Of a stretch of 64,000 nt of DNA, positions 34,848 to 43,739 are shown piece by piece; within the stretch, counting starts at the first letter, position 1; each line of letters starts with the position of its first letter. The notes beneath the pieces were generated by a model. That model worked only from the letters and a program-made list of their open reading frames with translations, was not told the DNA's origin and did no database searches. The stretch comes from Acuticoccus sp. I52.16.1. GTDB taxonomy: Bacteria; Pseudomonadota; Alphaproteobacteria; Rhizobiales; Amorphaceae. The DNA is taken from positions 2,907,219 through 2,971,218 of the forward strand of contig NZ_CP094828.1 of the NCBI RefSeq assembly GCF_022865125.1. The letters are read 5' to 3'. Position numbers and translations under genes: made by a program.

Positions 34848-36431
34848 TCAGTCCATATAGCCGAGGATCTTCAGCTGATTCATCAGCGCCTCGCGCTCTT
34901 CTTCGCTGGGGCCGTCGTCGTCCTTGCGCTCGGCGGTCGCCTGGGTGGCCTCGCCGGTCTTCACCTCGGTCGCCTCGGCGAGCGCGGCGGTCGGCACCTT
35001 GCCCTCCATGTCGCGCGGGACCGGAACGTCGATCAGCGTCAGCAGCAGCGGGGCGACGTCGAGGAGGTTGAGGTCGCCGAGCGTCTCGCCCTTCTTGAAG
35101 CTCGGCCCGTAGCCGATGAAGATGCCGTCCGGCCGGTGCGTGCCCTCCGCCTTCGGCCGCTGCGAGACGACCTCGTTCGACTTCAGGATCGACACGAACC
35201 CGCCGTCGCGCAGGCGCACGGTGATGTCGGGGCAGGGCTCCACGAAGGTGGTGCCGCGCAGCTTGTTGGTCTCGGCGCCGTGGAAGATCGGCTTGCCGTC
35301 GGCCGGATCGGTCGCCGCCAGCAGCTCGGCCTTCAGCTTCAGGATGAAGTCGAGATACTCGTCGTCCTTGATGCCGTAGCCCGACCCGTTGTCCTTCTTG
35401 ACGAAGATCGCGTTGGACGACGGCGTCGGCGCGAAGGCCACCGTCTTCTTCCAGTCCACCATCGACAGGTGGTCCTTGAACTTCTCGGTCGTGAGCTGGT
35501 TGTTGGAGTCCGCCTCGGCCGAGTCGCGCCAGAAGAGGTAGCCGTTCCGCGCCAGCCACTCGTTGAGGTAGACCACCTCGGTCGTCGGCCCGAAGCCGTG
35601 ATCGGAGGTGATGACGATGTCGGTGTCCGGCCCGGCGGCGTCGACCATGTTCTTCAGGTTCACGTCGAGCCGGCGGTAGAAGTCGAGGCAGCGGTCGGCG
35701 AGCTGCTGGTCGTACTCGCTCGCCTCGGGGTCGAGGTAGGCCGGGTCGAGGTAGCGCCAGAAGATGTGCTGCATCTTGTCCGGCCCGTCGAGCACCACGG
35801 CGGTCAGCTCGGTCCGGTCGGTCTTCATCATGTGGCAGGTGAGGTCGGCCCAGGCCTTGTCACGGTCGTTCTGCAGGTCGATCCAGGGCTCCTGCTCGCC
35901 CTGGTTGAGGCCCTGGATGCACTTCTTCTCCTCGCCGATGTCCATGCCGAGCATCTTGTAGTCGAAGGCGTCCATCGCCTTGATGTCGTCCAGCAGGGAC
36001 TTGGGGTACATGCCGTGGCGCAGGTGCCGCCAGGGAACGAACCCGGAGATGAGGTAGCCGTCGACTTCCGGCGCCGGCGCATGGCCGAAGAAGTTGAGCG
36101 TCGTGGCGCGCAGGCCCGCCCGGTTGGCGACCGACCAGATCGACTCGCAGTGATTGTCGCGATTGTCGTTGATCTTGAGGAAGACGCCGCCGTCCTCGGT
36201 GAAGGCGGGGCGCATGAAGTCGTAGATGCCGTGCGCTTCGGGGCTGCGGCCGGTGACCATCGAGGTCCAGGCCGGCGGCGTCAGCGGGTTGCGGGTGGAC
36301 TTGAGGATCGCCCGAACGCCGCTCTCCATCATGGACGCCAGGAACGGCATCTCGCCCTTCTCGATGAAATGATCGAGCAGGGTGAACGTCGCCCCGTCCA
36401 GACCGATCATGAGCGCTCGTTTCGGCATCAT
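34848..36431 (-). CDS. Type I phosphodiesterase / nucleotide pyrophosphatase family protein
   Basis: Alkaline-phosphatase-superfamily enzyme (PF01663-like), 527 residues, no signal peptide. Metal and catalytic features: MIGLDGATF at 8-16, candidate nucleophile Thr51 in NPLTPPAWTSMVTGR, DIVITSDHGFGPT around 280 and GTHRPDGIFIGYGP near 450. An acidic, Lys/Glu-rich tail follows. AGGT precedes tandem ATGs at 36431 and 36428; the first is used. It is first in the co-oriented cluster running to the RTX gene, 93 bases before the hydrolase. Likely substrates are phosphodiesters or pyrophosphates; a specific one cannot be named. Confidence 0.85.
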   Translation of the reverse strand: MMPKRALMIGLDGATFTLLDHFIEKGEMPFLASMMESGVRAILKSTRNPLTPPAWTSMVTGRSPEAHGIYDFMRPAFTEDGGVFLKINDNRDNHCESIWSVANRAGLRATTLNFFGHAPAPEVDGYLISGFVPWRHLRHGMYPKSLLDDIKAMDAFDYKMLGMDIGEEKKCIQGLNQGEQEPWIDLQNDRDKAWADLTCHMMKTDRTELTAVVLDGPDKMQHIFWRYLDPAYLDPEASEYDQQLADRCLDFYRRLDVNLKNMVDAAGPDTDIVITSDHGFGPTTEVVYLNEWLARNGYLFWRDSAEADSNNQLTTEKFKDHLSMVDWKKTVAFAPTPSSNAIFVKKDNGSGYGIKDDEYLDFILKLKAELLAATDPADGKPIFHGAETNKLRGTTFVEPCPDITVRLRDGGFVSILKSNEVVSQRPKAEGTHRPDGIFIGYGPSFKKGETLGDLNLLDVAPLLLTLIDVPVPRDMEGKVPTAALAEATEVKTGEATQATAERKDDDGPSEEEREALMNQLKILGYMD

Positions 36432-36922
36432 ACTACCTCGTTCAAACCGTCGTCGATGCTGCGACCGACCCACTGACATCGCGCGTGCGAAACTTCATGC
36501 CGACAAACAAGTATCATGCCGTGTTCGCACCAGATATTGCCGTTGCGCGCGACCCGCCTCACAGGAAATGGTCGTGCCGCGGGGCCGCTCGCCTGCCGTC
36601 TGGCTCGACCGGTGCCTGATAGCGTGTGACATTGTTCCTTGCAACATCGGTAAAGCTGAAGTGCAGGAAAGAGCTAGCGCTGGAAAGGCATTATCGCCGA
36701 TATGTGAACAGCCGTGCGCAGCAGAGCTTTGCGTTGACGAAATCGTTGCTCCAAAACAAGGTTGAAATCGCGGCCGCGGTCGAAACTTTCGGTGCCTATA
36801 AGCATCGCCATCGTGGCCAAAAGTGGGCGAAACCGCAGGCCCGGCGCCCCGCCGGCCCTGTGAGCGCCCGACATTTGTGTGATACGCGCGGCAGGTGTGA
36901 CGCGAGGGAATCAAGGATCGGC
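36432..36922. other. Gene-free stretch between divergent genes
   Basis: About 490 bases between the divergent phosphodiesterase and the 133-residue hypothetical gene. GC content is visibly lower than in the flanking genes. Promoters for both directions should lie here; TATAAG at 36797-36802 is a -10 candidate for the plus strand, without a good -35 partner. An open frame from 36626 reads through into the hypothetical gene, but its N-terminal part has no coding character. Confidence 0.4.
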
Positions 36923-37324
36923 ATGGGACAGAACGGCGAAGACGCAGGCGCGAACGTCGAGGACCGTCAGACAGCGGCGTCCACCGTAACGAGCGAGCCG
37001 GCCGCGCCGCCGCCGGGGCGCCCCTTCGCCCGTGCGCGCACCGCGCCGCCACCCGTCGCCCCGCTCCCGGAGGAGGAGGACGAGGCCGAGATCGCGTTGC
37101 AGGAGCGGATGGCGGAGAAGCTGGAGCGCCTGCAGGGCATCCAGGACTACCTGCACAACCCGATCCCGTTCGACCTGAAGGTCCAGCCGCTGGAGGCCAG
37201 CAGCACGCCCGAGGAAATCGCCGAGCGCCGCCGCGAGCTGAACTATCAGGCGCACGTCCTGGAATCGATCATCGAGGTCATCCACGACGAACTCGACATG
37301 CTGGACAAGTACGACAAGGCCTGA
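36923..37324 (+). CDS. Hypothetical protein, helical C-terminal half
   Basis: A 133-residue protein I do not recognise. Residues 1-50 are low complexity with Pro and Ala; residues 55-133 are strongly helical and acidic (EEEDEAEIALQERMAEKLERLQ, then HVLESIIEVIHDELDMLD), suggesting a coiled-coil or helical hairpin. AAGGA lies at good distance before the ATG at 36923. It converges on the DNA ligase gene with 14 bases between the stops. Cytoplasmic by absence of any signal. Confidence 0.7.
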   Translation: MGQNGEDAGANVEDRQTAASTVTSEPAAPPPGRPFARARTAPPPVAPLPEEEDEAEIALQERMAEKLERLQGIQDYLHNPIPFDLKVQPLEASSTPEEIAERRRELNYQAHVLESIIEVIHDELDMLDKYDKA

Positions 37325-37338
37325 CGCCGGCGCGGGGG

Positions 37339-39018
37339 CTAACCGCCCGCGGCCTCGTCCTGCGCCAGGAGCCGGGTCAGCGTCTCGATCCGGTCGGCCT
37401 CCGCCGGCGGCTTGTCCCACCTGAGGCGCGAAATACGCGGGAACCGCATCGCGACGCCGGACTTGTGGCGCGTCGAGCGGTTGAGGCCCTCGAACGCGAC
37501 CTCCAGCACCAGCCCGCTGTCCGGCGTGTGCACCACCTCCCGCACCGGTCCGAAGCGGTTGATGGTGTTGTTGCGAACGAACTTGTCGATCTCCTTCAGC
37601 TCCTCGTCGGTAAAGCCGAAGTAGGCTTTGCCGACGGGGACCAGCGCCGCGCCCTCGTCCCCGTCGACCCACACCCCGAACGTATAGTCCGAATAAAAGG
37701 ACGAGCGCTTGCCGGACCCGCGTTGGGCATACATCAGCACCGCGTCGACGACGTGCGGGTCGCGCTTCCACTTGAACCACGGCCCCTTGGGGCGGCCGGG
37801 TACGTAGGGGCTGTCGCCCCGCTTCAGCATTACGCCCTCCACGGCGGCGGCCGCTTCGCCGGCACCCGCCGACGCCGGGTCGGCCCGCGCCGCCGCCACG
37901 TCCTGCCAAGTGACGAAGCGCACCTGAGGCGAGAGGTCGAAGGTGGGCCCGAGGCCGGCGACGAACGCCTCCAGCCGTGCGCGCCGTTCGTCGAAGGGGA
38001 GGGCGCGCAGGTCCTCGGTGCCCTCGGCCAGAATGTCGTAGCAGCGCACCAGCGGCGGGAATTCGCGCAGCATCTTGGCGCTGACGGTCTTCCGGTTGAG
38101 CCGCTGCTGCAACACGTTGAAGGACTGCACCGCGCCGTCCCGCGCGATCAGCAGTTCGCCGTCGAGCGCGCCCTCGAAGTCCACCGCGTCGATCACGTCG
38201 GGAAAGGTCGCGGACAGGTCCTCGCCGGAGCGCGAATAGAGCCGGGCGACGCGCCGCCCGCTGTCGTCGCGCCCCGCCGCGACCTGGATGCGGATACCGT
38301 CCCACTTCCACTCGGCCCGGAACTCGGCCGGGTCGAGCGTGCGGGTCAGCTCGTCGAGATCGGTGGGGTTGGCGAGCATCGGCGGACGGAACGGCGCCGG
38401 GTCGACGTTCGATGGGGCCGGGGCACGCCCCTCCAACCAGTCGAACAGCGGCCGGTAGGGGAGGGAAAGGCCGTGCCAGACCTCCTCCACGGCGTTGACC
38501 TCCACCGCGCCGAGCCGCGCCACCGCGGTCTTGGCGAGGCGGGCCGAGACTCCCACGCGCAGCGACCCGGTGATGAGCTTCAAGAGCGCCCAGCGGCCTT
38601 TCTCGTCGAGATGGTCCAGCCACTGCGCCAGCTGCCCGGGCAGCGCGGCCTTTCCCCCGGTGGTCAACGTTTCGACCACCGCGGACAATCGCGGGCTCTC
38701 CGGCGGATTGTCGTGGCCGATCAGCACGCTCGACCCGGCGGGCGGGCGCCGCGGCCACATCAGCGCGACCGTCTCGGACAGATCGCCGACATAGTCGCGC
38801 GAGAGGGCGAAGAGGACCGGATCGGTGCGCTCGGCGATCAGCGCGCGGATCAGACCCGGCTTGGCGTTCTGGAAGCTGAGCGCGTCGGTCAGCGCGGCGA
38901 GGGCGTAGCCGCGCTCCGGATCGGGCGTGGCGCGGAAGTATGCCTCCATCAAGGCGATCTTGCCGTTGCGGCGCGGCTCGTAGCTGAGCCGATCGAGGAG
39001 GTGAGCGAAGGCCTGCAT
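37339..39018 (-). CDS. ATP-dependent DNA ligase
   Basis: Joins DNA nicks through an AMP-lysine intermediate. The nucleotidyltransferase domain has the active-site Lys238 in EWKWDGIR (motif I), DGELL (motif III), EGVMLKRGDSPY (motif IV) and PWFKWKR (motif V). An N-terminal DNA-binding domain covers about 1-195 and the OB domain the C-terminal 130 residues. Length and sequence style fit the bacterial ligases associated with Lhr helicase, an MPE phosphoesterase and an MBL exonuclease, but none of those genes adjoins it here. ATG at 39018 preferred over a TTG three codons earlier. Confidence 0.93.
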   Translation of the reverse strand: MQAFAHLLDRLSYEPRRNGKIALMEAYFRATPDPERGYALAALTDALSFQNAKPGLIRALIAERTDPVLFALSRDYVGDLSETVALMWPRRPPAGSSVLIGHDNPPESPRLSAVVETLTTGGKAALPGQLAQWLDHLDEKGRWALLKLITGSLRVGVSARLAKTAVARLGAVEVNAVEEVWHGLSLPYRPLFDWLEGRAPAPSNVDPAPFRPPMLANPTDLDELTRTLDPAEFRAEWKWDGIRIQVAAGRDDSGRRVARLYSRSGEDLSATFPDVIDAVDFEGALDGELLIARDGAVQSFNVLQQRLNRKTVSAKMLREFPPLVRCYDILAEGTEDLRALPFDERRARLEAFVAGLGPTFDLSPQVRFVTWQDVAAARADPASAGAGEAAAAVEGVMLKRGDSPYVPGRPKGPWFKWKRDPHVVDAVLMYAQRGSGKRSSFYSDYTFGVWVDGDEGAALVPVGKAYFGFTDEELKEIDKFVRNNTINRFGPVREVVHTPDSGLVLEVAFEGLNRSTRHKSGVAMRFPRISRLRWDKPPAEADRIETLTRLLAQDEAAGG

Positions 39019-39091
39019 CGCCCTCAATCTAGGGGCCGATCGGGCCCGGGGACAGCGCCTCGCAGCATCCGCGGCGCCGCGCCCGGCGACG

Positions 39092-39334
39092 TCACAGATG
39101 CGGCCAGCACACTCGCACGCGGCGCGTGACGAAGGTCTTCGGGTAGTCGTCCCAAACGCGCAGGGTCTGGTAGGAGCAATGCTCGCGGCGCCGATGCCGC
39201 GCGTCGGCCACCGGGGCTTCGGTACCGTCGGCGACGGCGTTCTCGCGCACGAGATGCCGCGGTGTCACGTTCGCGATGGCGGCAGTGGACGCCAGCAACA
39301 CGACACATGCTGTGATGGATCTGACGGTTGGCAT
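39092..39334 (-). CDS. Small secreted hypothetical protein
   Basis: An 80-residue protein with a clear Sec signal peptide (MPTVRSITACVVLLASTAAIA, cut near 21). The mature part is basic, with His/Arg-rich HRRREHCSYQTLRVWDD and a second Cys near the end (RVCWPHL), so one disulfide is possible. GAG lies seven bases before the ATG. No family recognised. Its neighbours are the DNA ligase and the exopolysaccharide kinase, neither of which suggests a role. Confidence 0.6.
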   Translation of the reverse strand: MPTVRSITACVVLLASTAAIANVTPRHLVRENAVADGTEAPVADARHRRREHCSYQTLRVWDDYPKTFVTRRVRVCWPHL

Positions 39335-39436
39335 AGGTTTCTCAATGCGCTCCTGCGGAGTATTGAGAAACAGGTGGGTAAGATAACGGCAGCGCGGAGT
39401 GCTGCGGATCACAGCCCTGTGAGGTGGGGGGCGCCG

Positions 39437-39474
39437 CGTGACGCGGGCCGGCGAAGCACCCCGGCCGCGTCACG
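39437..39474 (-). terminator. Strong hairpin after the BY-kinase gene
   Basis: CGTGACGCGG at 39437-39446 pairs perfectly with CCGCGTCACG at 39465-39474, extended by CCGG/CCGG (39448-39451 and 39461-39464) after one bulged base. It begins five bases beyond the BY-kinase stop on the minus strand. No T tract follows in that direction, though the plus side shows TCTTCT. Likely ends or protects the exopolysaccharide transcript. Confidence 0.55.
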
Positions 39475-39479
39475 TCTTC

Positions 39480-41753
39480 TCAGGAATAATACTCGCCATA
39501 GCGGGCGCGATAGTGCCCGTAGCCTTCGTAGGCGTAAGAGGCCACTTTCTCGCTGTCCACCATCGTCAGCATGAGCCCGGCGATCGGGGCCTCCACCGAG
39601 CGCAGCTCGCGCAGGCCCTCGGCGACCGCGCCGCGTGGCGTGCCGTCCCACAGCACGGCGTAGACGATCGCGTCGGCGAGACTGGAGGCGATGCGCGCGT
39701 CCGACACGGCGAGCACCGGCGGCGTATCCAGCACGACGAGGTCGAACACCTTGCTCAGGTGCTCCACGAGGTCGGCGAAGTAGCGCGAGGCGACGATGTC
39801 GGCAGCGCTCAGCGTCCCGTCCGCCTCGCCCGGCCGCACCGCGAGGATCATCAGCCCGGTGTTGGGGTCGACGTCGACCGCCTCGTCGACCGTCGCCGTT
39901 CCCTTCAGGACCGACAGGAGCCCCGGCCGGTCCTCCTCGTGCTCGACGAGAGAGGAGAGCGCACGGAGGCGCATGTCGCAGTCGACGATGATGGCGGACC
40001 GGCCCATTTGCTGGCTCGTGAGCGCCATCAGCAGCGCGCTCGTCGACTTGCCCTCGCCGGGGACCGACGAGGTGAAGACGATGACTTTCGGTGCCGCCTT
40101 CGCCGAGGCGAAGAGCAGCGATGTGCGCAGGTTCCGGACCGCCTCCGCGAGCCGTCCGTTCGGCTTCTCGTAGAGCTGGCGAATGACGTCGCTGCGGTCG
40201 ACGGCATTGCCGACGGACGGCAGGACCGCGAGCACCGGCAGCCCGGTCGCGTCCTCGAGCTGCTTCACCCCGCGGAAGGTGTTGTTCAGCTTGTCGAGCA
40301 GGAAGACGATGCCGACGCCCGCGCCCGCGCCGAGGATCAAGCACAGGAGCAAGACGCGCTTTTTGCCGCCTCCCTGCGGAATGGTCGGCACTTCCGCCGG
40401 CGACAGCACGCGCGCGTCCGGAGAGATCAGCGTCTCCTGCTGTTGCGTTTCTTCCAGCCGCGCGAGGAAGTTTTCGTAGAGCACCCGGCTCGCCTGTGCC
40501 TCACGCTCCAGCTGGCGCAGCTCGACATCGCCTCGGCGTTGCTCCTGGTTGACCGCCTCCAGGTCCGACACCTGCTCCTCCAGAACCTGAACGCGCTGGC
40601 GGGCCACCTCGAGGTCGGCCGCGAGCGCGGCGACGATCCGCTCGGCCTCGGACCGGATCGCCGACCGGATCCGGTCGATTTCCGCGCGGATGCGGCGCCG
40701 GTTGGGGTTGTCGCGAGCGAACTCCTCCAGCGCGGCGTCCCGGTCCAACAGGTCGCTCTCCTTGGCGCGAAGCTGCTGGATGACGGGCGCGTCCCGGAAC
40801 ACGCTGACAGCGCCGAGGTCGATCGCCGAGTTCCGCAGCGCCGACGACACCGAGCGATACCGCACCTCGAGCTGTGAACGATCGGCTCGCGCCTGGGCCA
40901 ATGCGCCGTTGGTCGCGGTGAGCTGCTGGTCGGTAATCTCCGCGGTCTGCCCTGCGGCAGCGGCCTGCTTCGCTCGCGCCGTTTCGACCTTCAGCTCGGC
41001 ATTCTCGACCCGGATGCGCAGGTCGTTGATCCGATCGCCCAGCCACTCGGACGCTTGCCGCGTCGCGTCGACCTCGGCGTTGAGCTGGCTCTCGATGAAC
41101 GCCTGCGTCACCGCGTTCACCACCTGGGCGGCGTAGCGCGGATTGGGACTAGTCGCGGAAATCACGATGACCCGTGAGTTCGGCACGGGTTGGAACGAAA
41201 GAGACCCTCGAAGAGACGCGATCGCTCGCTGCCGGTACCGCTGTTCGACTTCCTCCGGACTGGCCGGCGCGGTCTCTGGGCGCGGCTCGAGGATGCCGAA
41301 GGTCACGAGAGTCTCGCGCGAGACGTAGGTCCGCCAGTTGAGCAGGTCGGCGATACCAAAGGAATCGTCCACCGGTGCGTTCGCGTATCGCTCCGGCAGG
41401 TTGAGGCGGTCGGCGACATTACCCAGCAAGCTCGTCGAGTTGAGGATCTGAATCTCGTTGTTGAGCTGGTTCGGCGAACTGTCTGTGAGGACGACCTCGC
41501 GGATGTCGGTGATGTTCTGGTTGTTGCCCGTGAAGAGCATGTGCGCGGACGCCCGGTAGACCGGGACCATTTGCGAGATCGTGATGAAGGCGAAGATCAG
41601 CGCCACGGCCATGCTGACCGCGATGATCCAGCGCCCCCGCCACACGGTCGCCAGGATCGCCCTGAGGTTCAGGCCACCGTCGGATCCCTCGTCGCCGAAA
41701 TAGTCGTTGGCATCTTGGTCGCCGTAGGTGTTGGCCTGGCCTTGAAGATTCAT
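39480..41753 (-). CDS. Wzz-type polysaccharide co-polymerase fused to BY-kinase
   Basis: Single-chain exopolysaccharide chain-length regulator and tyrosine autokinase, 757 residues. The Wzz domain has membrane helices at about 43-62 and 465-490 around a long periplasmic coiled coil (about 200-440). The cytoplasmic kinase (about 540-757) shows Walker A SSVPGEGKSTS near 562-572, Walker A' IIVDCDMR near 588 and Walker B LVVLDTPP near 667. The last 18 residues hold seven Tyr, the autophosphorylation cluster. It should control polymer length together with the priming transferase encoded just upstream. Confidence 0.94.
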   Translation of the reverse strand: MNLQGQANTYGDQDANDYFGDEGSDGGLNLRAILATVWRGRWIIAVSMAVALIFAFITISQMVPVYRASAHMLFTGNNQNITDIREVVLTDSSPNQLNNEIQILNSTSLLGNVADRLNLPERYANAPVDDSFGIADLLNWRTYVSRETLVTFGILEPRPETAPASPEEVEQRYRQRAIASLRGSLSFQPVPNSRVIVISATSPNPRYAAQVVNAVTQAFIESQLNAEVDATRQASEWLGDRINDLRIRVENAELKVETARAKQAAAAGQTAEITDQQLTATNGALAQARADRSQLEVRYRSVSSALRNSAIDLGAVSVFRDAPVIQQLRAKESDLLDRDAALEEFARDNPNRRRIRAEIDRIRSAIRSEAERIVAALAADLEVARQRVQVLEEQVSDLEAVNQEQRRGDVELRQLEREAQASRVLYENFLARLEETQQQETLISPDARVLSPAEVPTIPQGGGKKRVLLLCLILGAGAGVGIVFLLDKLNNTFRGVKQLEDATGLPVLAVLPSVGNAVDRSDVIRQLYEKPNGRLAEAVRNLRTSLLFASAKAAPKVIVFTSSVPGEGKSTSALLMALTSQQMGRSAIIVDCDMRLRALSSLVEHEEDRPGLLSVLKGTATVDEAVDVDPNTGLMILAVRPGEADGTLSAADIVASRYFADLVEHLSKVFDLVVLDTPPVLAVSDARIASSLADAIVYAVLWDGTPRGAVAEGLRELRSVEAPIAGLMLTMVDSEKVASYAYEGYGHYRARYGEYYS

Positions 41754-41895
41754 GAGGTGCTGGGTCCGATGAGCGGTACGGGCGAGGTGTCGATACGCGA
41801 GGCCGACACATCATAGCCGAAATTCTGCCGGCCGCGTCCACAAACTGCAACCGACCGGCGCCCGCAACAGCCTTGGGTTTAGCCGCTTGGCCGGG

Positions 41896-42555
41896 TTAGC
41901 GTGAACCCCAGCCAGACACCATGACCCAAGCCGTCCCGAAGATGATCCGCATATCGAGCAGCGCCGACATGTCGCGGATGTAGACGAGGTCGGCGGCGAC
42001 CTTCTGCGTGGTCGCGTCGAGGCCGACGGCGTAGCCGACGTTGACCTGAGCGAGGCCGGTGATGCCGGGGCGCACCTGATGGCGATCGCGGTAGCCCGGG
42101 ACGAGATCAGCGAACTTGACGGCGTGCTCGTAGCTGTCCGGCCGCGGGCCGACGAAGCTCATGTGGCCCAGCAGGATGTTGAGGATCTGCGGCAGCTCGT
42201 CGATCCGCGTGCGCCGCATCAGCGCGCCGAACGGCGTGATCCGATCGGTCTCGACAGGGTCCTCGAACCCGCGCTGCACCGTTTCGATCGGCAACATGGT
42301 GCGGAACTTCACGATCGTGAACGGCTTGCAGTCACGTCCCATGCGCTGCTGCAGGAAAAACAACGAGCCGGGATTGAAACGGAAGTTGATCAGCCAGACG
42401 GCCAGGATGAGGACACTGAACGGCAGGAGTGCCACGACGGCCAAACCGATGTCGCAGGCACGCTTCACGCGGAGAAACAACTTGCTGCCGCTACAATCCA
42501 CTGGGGCGTCGGCACTCGCAGGGAGGGCAATGGAATTTTGCACGACGAAAATCAC
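41896..42555 (-). CDS. Undecaprenyl-phosphate sugar-1-phosphate transferase
   Basis: Initiates exopolysaccharide repeat-unit assembly by moving a sugar-1-phosphate to the lipid carrier at the inner membrane. Motifs of the short WcaJ/ExoY group are visible: RVKRACDIGLAVVALLPFSV with one membrane helix, FTIVKFRTM, RRTRIDELPQILNILLG, MSFVGPRPD and VRPGITGLAQV. The N-terminus is uncertain: no ATG is available, and GTG at 42553-42555 is chosen to give 219 residues, the usual size; GTG at 42543 or TTG at 42561 are alternatives. Confidence 0.88.
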   Translation of the reverse strand: MIFVVQNSIALPASADAPVDCSGSKLFLRVKRACDIGLAVVALLPFSVLILAVWLINFRFNPGSLFFLQQRMGRDCKPFTIVKFRTMLPIETVQRGFEDPVETDRITPFGALMRRTRIDELPQILNILLGHMSFVGPRPDSYEHAVKFADLVPGYRDRHQVRPGITGLAQVNVGYAVGLDATTQKVAADLVYIRDMSALLDMRIIFGTAWVMVSGWGSR

Positions 42556-42658
42556 CCGCAATGAAAATCCGAGGCTGACGATTCCAGAAGGAGAGCGCGC
42601 CGCAACGGAGGGCGCGACGCCGGCGAGCCTAGTTGCCGGCGTCCCTTGACTGAGGTGA

Positions 42659-43195
42659 TTAGCTGGGGCTGACCGGAGGCGCCGGGTTGAGAGGCCCGTC
42701 GTTCGGGTTGCGAAGATTGTAGATCTTCCGCAGCACGAAGTTGATCCGGTACTGATTGGCACCGATCTCGATCAGACGCTGCCGCACGAACCCGCGGACC
42801 CGGCCGCGCTCGTCGCGCGTCAACGCGGGATCCTCGAAGTCTGGCCGGAACAGGGCACCGAGCAGCGAATTGCCGCGTGGCGTGTACCCCAGGTTTCGGG
42901 CGTAGTCGAAGATGTTCGTCTCGTTCTCGAACACGTTGCGAGTGGGGTTAAACGAGCGACGCAGATACGTCATGTAACTCTCGAACGACGCCGTGACGAT
43001 CGAGCCGACCTGGTCACGGATGTCGTTCAGGATCGATTTGGGTGTGAACGAGGTCGGCAGGACTTCGAGATCCTGCTTGAGGCTCGCCACCTCGAAGCTG
43101 ATTTCTTCGCCGGTCAGATCTTGAGCCTGAGCCGGGGCGAACTGCACGCTGAACGCGAAGGCCGCGGCGCCCAGCAAAATTCCAAAGCTACGCAT
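42659..43195 (-). CDS. Secreted hypothetical protein of the exopolysaccharide locus
   Basis: A 178-residue protein with a signal peptide (about 1-24, ending AQAQ). The mature chain has alternating helical and Asn/Arg-rich stretches (SFNPTRNVFENETNIFDYAR, YRINFVLRKIYNLRNPNDG) and no Cys. AGAGGTG lies at good spacing before the ATG at 43193-43195. It is the first gene of the minus-strand block that continues with the sugar transferase and BY-kinase, so it may act in polymer export or be cotranscribed by chance. No family recognised. Confidence 0.7.
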   Translation of the reverse strand: MRSFGILLGAAAFAFSVQFAPAQAQDLTGEEISFEVASLKQDLEVLPTSFTPKSILNDIRDQVGSIVTASFESYMTYLRRSFNPTRNVFENETNIFDYARNLGYTPRGNSLLGALFRPDFEDPALTRDERGRVRGFVRQRLIEIGANQYRINFVLRKIYNLRNPNDGPLNPAPPVSPS

Positions 43196-43739
43196 TTTCA
43201 CCTCTGGTCTCTGGCCCGGGGGAACGAGCCGCGTTGCAGGTGTCGATCTCAGTGAGCGGACAGGGACTTCCGCCACTCTTCTCGGTTCACGAATGATCCG
43301 CGTCGCTGAGAAAAGCACCCTATAAAGGAAGCCGATCCCGATCAAGGTGCGAAACCCGACGGTTAGACGGGCAAAAATGTGATGAAATCGACCGTTAATT
43401 GCACTGGACATCAGGGATGGCGCGGCTGAATGCCCAGTATCCTTGGGTTGATGAGCGATATCCGAAGGATACGCCAACGTTGATATTCTGCTATTCAATT
43501 TTGTTAGGTGTCGCGCCATGCATAACATGAGGGTCAGGTATGCAACTGAAGCGGGTGCCTGATTGCCCCGGCGCCATGTCGCATATTTGTCAAACTGCTA
43601 GGCGCGCGGCGCATGAAACCCTCCGGTACTGCTGGATAACGGTGTGGCGAGCGTTTCGATCCATCACAGCCTGACGTGCCGGCGGAGCTGTTTACCACTT
43701 TGGTAGAATATTCTGTTCCCGCGCCAGGTTCGGGCGCGG
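43196..43739. other. Gene-free upstream region of the exopolysaccharide block
   Basis: About 544 bases, much more AT-rich than the genes around it. GCGATATCC at 43455-43463, GAA, and GGATACGC at 43467-43474 form an interrupted inverted repeat that could be an operator. Closer to the gene, TTGATC (minus, 43345-43340) and TTATAG (43325-43320) resemble promoter elements but are only 14 bases apart. The open frame reaching up to 43528 has no coding character ahead of the signal peptide. Confidence 0.45.

Noticed and set aside
36626-36922. Longer N-terminus for the 133-residue hypothetical protein
   Set aside because: The upstream part is low-GC, has no coding bias, and the internal ATG has a better ribosome site.
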